Assembly (NCBI GenBank): GCA_008360955.1 | Contig: LUCM01007348.1 | Coordinates: forward strand, 1 to 64,000 | Direction: 5' to 3' | Source of the DNA: Fasciolopsis buskii | Lineage: Eukaryota; Platyhelminthes; Trematoda; Plagiorchiida; Fasciolidae | DNA: 64,000 bases | Shown: positions 58,665 through 64,000 of the stretch, one piece after another | Numbering within the stretch: position 1 is the first letter of the stretch | Layout: each line of letters starts with the position of its first letter | Program-made: the position numbers and the translations under genes | The notes under the pieces: model-generated | What the model saw: the letters and a program-made list of their open reading frames with translations, nothing else | Told to the model about the DNA's origin: nothing | Database searches by the model: none

Positions 58665-60185
58665 ATGGACATAGAGAGGTTTCAGGCTCCCGTTGTAACT
58701 AAAACTGTGTTACCCTTAAGCACCCAGAACGGCTTATCCTTATCTCGTTCAGATGGCGACACCCACAAGCAATGTCATTTAGTCGGATGTGAGTCAACGA
58801 AAGTACCTTGGATATCCTATTACTTCAACACCAACCCAAGCATCCAGCAACCTGTGCAAACAAGTTCTCCACGTGGTCTGGTCATTTGTCCCACATGCTC
58901 ACAGCACTTTCCAAACCACAAAATATTACATCATTTCATTTCTCATCTGCTTCTGGATGAATTATATGTCGGAAGTTTGTTGCCGTTGGAATTTTGTCCC
59001 GACTGCTTATCCTCTTCTTCTGGTGAGCCCTTGTCTATACACAAACGAGTACATCAGCATGTGCGCTCGAGATCTCCAGCCGATTTGTTGGATGGTTGTT
59101 ATGTATGTCCAATCTGCGAAGTTTATTTTAGCGCAATCCTGAAATTTGCCATTCACTTGTACGAGAAACACGTCTTTCGTGATTCTCCATATGTGTGCCC
59201 TGTGTGTTATGGCTTTTACGGCTCTAAGTATTACGACCTGTTAATCCATTTCACTACGACCCATGCATTTACAAACGATAGTTTTTGCCCTTATTGTTTG
59301 AAATATTTTGAACTGCCACTTGCTTCTGAAGAATCCGCAGATGGATTCCATGTGTTCAGAGCTCACAAATTGTATGAACATGTGCAGCGTCACTGGAGCG
59401 TCATGACATATCGGTGCGAATCTTGTCGGCTGGATTTCATATATCGAAAAGATCAGCGCATTCATGAATACCTGTATCACTGTGGCATGTACCCCATTAT
59501 GCACGTAGAGCGACCTATTATCTTGGAGGAAGTCCCTGATCGTACCCAGGAGCGGCCGAATTCACAATTGGTTTTGTACTATTCAAACCAGATGCGTTCT
59601 ATCGTCCCACGCCTATCGCTCAAGTGTTTTGAATGCGGTGAGACGTTGCGGTATCCAATTCACCGTCATTTCAGTCTAACGGTTCAATGTCCTACATGTA
59701 AATTTACCTCCTCGTGCAGTGTTGCAGTTAACTGGCACTGGTGTCATATTCACGCCGCTCCTCCTATCCCTCAGTCCTCAATGGAGCCAGGTGTAAGCAG
59801 ATCTTGGGAACGCTGCGTCACATCTTTCTCGAAATCGATCGGTCACGGTAAAAAAACTGATGTAAATTTTCATGATCGTTGTGGTTCGCTGATCACCCGA
59901 ATGCGACGGTGCAAGCACAAGCATGCCCCTCCTGGCCTTGAGTATCACGGGGTATTACGCTGTCCCTGTGGATTTGCTACTATCTTAGGTAATCAGATGG
60001 CTCGACACTTATCCGTTGGAAAATGTCATTCCCAATTTGCCCGTTTAGACCGCAGCCCTAGATTGCATTTGTTCCGCATTGTTAACCGCTCTAGGGTTTC
60101 CATGACAAAGTCTCGTTCTATTTGGCGGAAAAAATTATCACTTTCCCCAGTTCTCCTTCAGTCAGTGGGATTGTGTTCGAACTGA
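58665..60185 (+). CDS. C2H2 zinc-finger protein, 506 residues, single exon
   Basis: The frame is uninterrupted from ATG 58665 to TGA, the longest in the window. Zinc-binding clusters lie at about residues 75-94 (CPTC...HFISH), 111-130 (CPDC...HKRVH), 148-169 (CPIC...HLYEKH), 178-200 (CPVC...HFTTTH), 208-243 (CPYC with a long insert), 251-272 (CESC...HEYLYH), 321-335 (CFEC, incomplete), 342-363 (CPTC...HWCHIH) and 433-454 (CPC...H...C, atypical). Linkers are not the TGEKP type, so this is not a KRAB-like tandem array. Spaced irregular fingers resemble the ZNF592/ZNF687/ZNF532 group of nuclear cofactors, but that link is only a guess. The C-terminal 75 residues are basic (RMRRCKHKH, RSIWRKK). 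It probably acts in the nucleus on DNA, RNA or chromatin. No AATAAA was seen close downstream. It is flanked on the right by RTE relics. Confidence 0.85.
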   Translation: MDIERFQAPVVTKTVLPLSTQNGLSLSRSDGDTHKQCHLVGCESTKVPWISYYFNTNPSIQQPVQTSSPRGLVICPTCSQHFPNHKILHHFISHLLLDELYVGSLLPLEFCPDCLSSSSGEPLSIHKRVHQHVRSRSPADLLDGCYVCPICEVYFSAILKFAIHLYEKHVFRDSPYVCPVCYGFYGSKYYDLLIHFTTTHAFTNDSFCPYCLKYFELPLASEESADGFHVFRAHKLYEHVQRHWSVMTYRCESCRLDFIYRKDQRIHEYLYHCGMYPIMHVERPIILEEVPDRTQERPNSQLVLYYSNQMRSIVPRLSLKCFECGETLRYPIHRHFSLTVQCPTCKFTSSCSVAVNWHWCHIHAAPPIPQSSMEPGVSRSWERCVTSFSKSIGHGKKTDVNFHDRCGSLITRMRRCKHKHAPPGLEYHGVLRCPCGFATILGNQMARHLSVGKCHSQFARLDRSPRLHLFRIVNRSRVSMTKSRSIWRKKLSLSPVLLQSVGLCSN

Positions 60186-60479
60186 CGAAGTCGCTGGTTT
60201 TCCTTTTTGTCTCGGGGACATGTTCAATTTACCATAAGTCAGAGAATTTATATTTTACTAAAGAGTCTTGATTTATTTTCTGCCTACGTTCTGAAGCGGT
60301 CGCAAACCAGCCATTTTGTCCTCCGCTGACGGCCATACACATCTTTTTATTCGTGATTCATCATGAACGTCTGTTTTACAATATTTTTTGGGCATTTACT
60401 CCAAAAAATAACCCTATGGTGCTTGACAATGATTACAACCAGGCAAATCCGATGGTCGATATGATATCGTAGTAGAAAA

Positions 60480-61460
60480 ATCTAGGTTGGGCTTCACAGT
60501 TGACTCCGTTAGGCGACTCTCTGAACTCCGTATTCGAGGATTAGGTATTTCTGGGATTTCAGTGCGAACAGTAAATATAAAGTTTCTTTCTTAGCAACGT
60601 TTTTGCTTAGTAATTCACCTGTCGAGTTAGAACGCCATGTCGCTGTGCGACACGAACTGTGCCGGGAATTCGTACTGGATAAGAATAAAGGATTGCCCGC
60701 TGAGCAGGCAAGGCGCATCGCCCACCTAAACAGGACTCCGATGTACTAAGTTCTCCAACTTGTGCATTAAACTCACCTGCTACCACTACAATGTCAGAGC
60801 GTTTGCTCTTCCGAACAAGAGTGATGAGGTTACCGCAAAATTCGTCTTCTCCATATCAGTGCTGCAGTCTGTTGGAGCGTATGCTGGGATAACAAAAAAA
60901 CTACGCTTAACACTACTATCCTTTCGGACGCCGACTGATCCATGCAGTCTCATGGCACACAAGCGACTGTTGACTGGGATCCAGTCTAAAAGAGCTGCTT
61001 CAGCCTTCTCACTCAAGACTATTCCTACACCGCGTTGACCCACAGCTTGAGCTGCTTCGTCTCCTAAAGTGCGAAGAAAGTATCTTGACGAGACGTTTGG
61101 CGCAGTTAGCTGAATTACTCTACTCGAATCCTGAATTCATGTTTCACTCACGCAGCAGACATCAATCGAAAGTGAGTCCACTGTCAGATCCAAACACGCC
61201 TGTTGGCCAGCCTGCATAAAAGTGCGCGCATCGAAGGAACCCAGATGCAGAGGCTGACGAGGCTTGAGAAAATGTGAGCTAACAGGCCGAAAACCACCTA
61301 CTACACTACTTGACAATAAACCGTTGCGAGTATCGGGCGTGTGTGATGAAAGACAAGTACTCTCGGGGAATGACATGAATCGGCGATCGGAATCATGTAC
61401 GAGGAAGGCGATGGATTCTGCTGTGGAAACCACAAGAATTAAATGGCCAGACATTTCACC
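60480..61460 (-). mobile_element. RTE endonuclease domain, degenerate
   Basis: On the minus strand, 61454-61137 contains LHLGSFDARTFMQAGQQ and LSIDVCCVSET, the first APE-endonuclease motifs with the catalytic glutamate. At 61043-60786 it reads GQRGVGIVLSEKAEAALLD, NSRLCAMRLHGS and FVIPAYAPTD. A decayed GDFNAQVG core (AGEFNAQVGEL) follows near 60760. Stops lie between these blocks. The copy ends near 60480, before any RT, so only the 5' half is present. Confidence 0.8.
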
Positions 61461-61589
61461 CGAGCTGCTTGCGGCATTATCCTACGGTGGTTATCAAATG
61501 CTCGCTAATGGCAAGGGGTATCCGGTTCGGTCGACTGTGCGACTTATCACTGCAGAATGTTCCGGGAAAACATTTATCTTTTTCAGCCG

Positions 61590-62190
61590 TTGTTTGCAAA
61601 CAACCAGAGCTGGGCTCGTGTTTACGGTGATCTCACATCCGGATTAACCACAGGGAGTGATGTTCTTCAGGGTTTCCCCATCTCACCCTTTCTCCTCAAC
61701 TTTGAGATTGGAGTGTATTTGTAGAGACAGCCCTATCTTAATGTGAGATAATGGCACCAAAATTTTCTGGGACAGGAAACCGAATTAGAGGTGGCGCTTG
61801 TGAGTAAAAACTCAGGAAAGTTGTAGGCTTTCCGCGACCATCCGGACGGCAAAGCAACTGTTCGGAAAATATTACAGAACTAGATTGCCACAAAACTGGA
61901 TTTTGTTTCCGGAACAGCGGAACTGGGCGACGTAGATGTTTTATCTGGGCAGTTGCATCTTACTGGGTCGTTGGATGAAGTGTTCTTCTGGATACAGAGG
62001 GTTCGGTTGGTACTTGCCAATTTAAAATACTTGTGGAGTAATTGCGACATCCGTTTACCAAACAACGGTCGACTTTCCTTACTCTAATAGTGAGCCTGCT
62101 CTTGTCATGCAGCTCAGAATAATGCTTGTTGCGGGCGAAAGATACACGGATACTGTCCGTGTTTGATGTCTTCTTGAGTATGACAAGGGA
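61590..62190 (+). mobile_element. RTE reverse-transcriptase fragment, degenerate
   Basis: The plus strand reads GDLTSG, VLQGFPISPFLLNFEIG (the RQGCPISPFLFNF motif with the key Cys changed) near 61650-61710, then LHLTGSLDEVFFWIQRVRLV and LANLKYLWSNCDIRLP near 61945-62060. The order matches RTE elements, but frames shift and the YADD site is not visible. It lies back to back with the minus-strand endonuclease half at 60480-61460. Confidence 0.7.
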
Positions 62191-62238
62191 GTTGCGTTAG
62201 TGTGGGTTGGAACAATCTTCGTTTATTATGGCTTGCAG

Positions 62239-62410
62239 CTTGCTTTTCCACGTCGTGACAATACGGGCTTATTTCTAGTTGAATGTTCCGAAGTTTTAGA
62301 TGGACTTGATGAAAACGAATACATCAGGACGGGCGACGTAGGCAACATATATGCTCGTAGCGACCGAACTTTGGTCTTTGTTGGATCTCAGTCATTCGGT
62401 CAAGCAAGGG
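62239..62410 (+). CDS. Possible exon resembling an adenylation (AMP-binding) domain
   Basis: After an acceptor (TATGGCTTGCAG), a phase-0 frame reads FPRRDNTGLFLVECSEVLD, then EYIRTGDVGNIY and DRTLVFVGSQSFGQARV. The TGD...FVG arrangement resembles core motifs A7-A8 of AMP-binding enzymes (YRTGDLG...G.L.FLGR.D.QVK), possibly of the AASDH type. The GRxD element reads GSQS, so the match is imperfect. No second exon was found, and the donor is unclear. It could be a decayed exon or a chance resemblance. Confidence 0.28.
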
Positions 62411-62439
62411 TCGCCTATTTGTTCACTCCATAGTCTTTC

Positions 62440-63390
62440 ATATGGCGTCACATTTTGTTTATAATTGATGATGATTCCACAAAATCTCGATCACAACTCT
62501 CGTCCGGACAGTGGGTGTTTTTCTCATAATCCACTGCTCACATATCCAAAAGGCATTCCAACATACTGGAAATTCGACAGTCGCTTTAGTTTGAAAGGAA
62601 ACAGTTAATCCTAAAAGTGTGTTAAATGGACAGTTAGTAGGGATGCAAGAAGTTTTTATTACGCCGGTTTTGTCGTAAAAACAGTGTTAAAAAACTGCAT
62701 GTATCCCGCGCGACGGACAGAATCCCAAATTTGTACAACAATCTAGGGACTCTTGGCTTCGTACATAATAGTCAATCATTTTTCTTTAAGTTTTGAAGTC
62801 ATATTCCTAGTCTGTCCCGTTCGGACAACAAACAGGCATGCCATGTGTGAACGAATACGTTCCCCATGTTAGCACAAATAAGTTACCTCTGGGTTAACCA
62901 GATGGCCGAGATTCGCCCAAAAACCAGATACCACCAATCTATGTGCTACCCGCGCTTCCCAATTTGCAAACATGTCCTGGTTGTCATGACTTAAAAAACG
63001 CATACGCATCGTTTGTTTGTGAACATCTATAACTAGGTTACGGCCGTGCTAGGTCCTTGATATTGGTATTATTCACATAAGATCTTGGACTGTTCGCCTA
63101 AGCTGATATCCACAGTGATAGTGTTGGTCTGGTTAAGCTATCCAAAATTATTCGTACTGCACTCAAATTGCAGTGGACAGCCCAGTTGATGGGAACGTAT
63201 GGCTCTTAAACTATTGCGCAATGCTTTTAGACAATGGTACCTGACTGCTGAAATACGGAGAATACCGTGGGTACCAGCAGTACGACAAGCGGGTATTCAT
63301 TTACATGCGGGCATCCTAGTATTTGGATGCGCAGAATATCGCATGCTCCCAGTTTTTCAGAGAAACTAATTTGAAGTTGATCTAACTTTG
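62440..63390. other. Unassigned stretch
   Basis: No open frame of note, no recognised repeat and no splice-paired exon. Likely intronic or intergenic. Confidence 0.3.
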
Positions 63391-63394
63391 AAAA

Positions 63395-63492
63395 GTCCTA
63401 GACCTCGGCGGGGTTCGAATCCACACATGGACGCAACCTACGTATTCCCACCGCATATCCTACCGACTGAGGCCACCCCGAGTGGTGTTCGA
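63395..63492 (-). repeat. tRNA-like sequence, possibly a second SINE family
   Basis: On the minus strand an A-box-like TGGCCTCAGTCGGTAGG (63474-63458) is followed about 45 bases later by a B-box-like GGATTCGAACCCC (63424-63412). The B box is imperfect (GGATTCGAACC against GGTTCGANTCC). The head differs from the SINE at 3.56 and 9.18 kb. Acceptor-stem pairing is poor, so a working tRNA gene is unlikely. Confidence 0.45.
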
Positions 63493-64000
63493 ACATTCTA
63501 CTTAAGGATAAAATTGTGCAAGCATACGGCATCCACCTCAGTAAACTTCTGGCGATTTGATTGTCAGAGCAAGATTTCCCAATCAGCATCCATTTGTTAG
63601 AATTCACGGGCACAGGAGACTCATCTCCAATCTTGTAGTAGCGGGAGACAGTTGTGTTCGAAGCAGAGACCCTGTGGCTCCAAACGTTACCGGCGATGAA
63701 CGACTAGGTACATTTTACCTGGACACGAACACAATAAATCCCAAGACTTCACAACTACGGCCGCTTGTTCGTCCAGATTCGGACATTTGCATCTCATGTT
63801 TGTGCTGCGACAGAAAAGATGAAGTGTTCGCTTTAATTCACTTTCGTTAAGTTTTCAGCGAGCTATCTGATGTGGTTAAGTCCCCCACTGGTTAAGTTCT
63901 GTTTTCACAACCATTAAACTAGCACTGATTTGCTGTGGTTGCCACTTCGCACCACTGTCCACATGAAAATTAAACGAACGGATAATAGCGGAAGAGAATG

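Noticed and set aside
1..64000. CRISPR arrays, rRNA genes, phage or bacterial operons
   Set aside because: No regularly spaced repeats with unique spacers, no rRNA signature and no run of co-directional ribosome-binding-site-led genes was seen on either strand.

Overview
This window looks like nuclear DNA of a parasitic flatworm (tapeworm or fluke). The inference rests on a dense mosaic of decayed RTE, CR1/Jockey, Ty3/Gypsy and BEL/Pao retroelements, a tRNA-derived SINE, host coding DNA cut by introns of only 34-45 bp near a gene's 5' end, and roughly 45% GC. There are no bacterial operons, CRISPR arrays or phage genes. No species can be fixed from sequence alone. All coordinates and splice sites were worked out by eye.

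Host genes are few. The best supported are: (1) the first four coding exons of a UTP15-like WD40 protein of the small-subunit processome (2518-3210, minus), whose 585 coding bases join in one frame; (2) a 506-residue, apparently single-exon zinc-finger protein (58665-60185, plus); (3) the last three exons of an unrecognised gene (41032-41856, minus); (4) a probable terminal exon with a poly(A) signal (25450-25729, minus). Weaker exon candidates lie at 23.8, 28.1, 30.7, 34.2, 57.2 and 62.3 kb.

Layout. 0-3.2 kb: RTE relic and the UTP15 5' end. 3.5-9.8 kb: SINE, a long plus-strand RTE copy carrying an opposite-strand RTE tail, a 1.2 kb foldback palindrome and a second SINE. 9.9-15.8 kb: CR1/Jockey mosaic. 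18.3-23.1 kb: two CR1-type copies, then a 190 bp repeat shared with 26.3 kb. 25-28 kb: possible host exons and dispersed repeats. 28.6-33.2 kb: two more CR1 copies. 35.1-37.7 kb: BEL/Pao relic. 39.7-40.4 kb: AT-rich degenerate tandem repeat. 41.0-41.9 kb: unrecognised gene. 43.2-46.2 kb: CR1 5' half with ORF1. 49.7-52.3 kb: Ty3/Gypsy relic. 53.4-56.0 kb: an RTE palindrome with 622 bp arms that look identical. 58.6-60.2 kb: zinc-finger gene. 60.5-62.2 kb: two RTE halves back to back. 63.4 kb: another tRNA-like sequence.

Nearly every reverse transcriptase here is frameshifted, so the elements are dead relics. Their interest is structural: inverted pairs able to give hairpin RNA, a SINE whose 3' end also occurs without its tRNA head, and an identity block inside a palindrome that suggests recent gene conversion. 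I found no convincing undescribed biochemical system.
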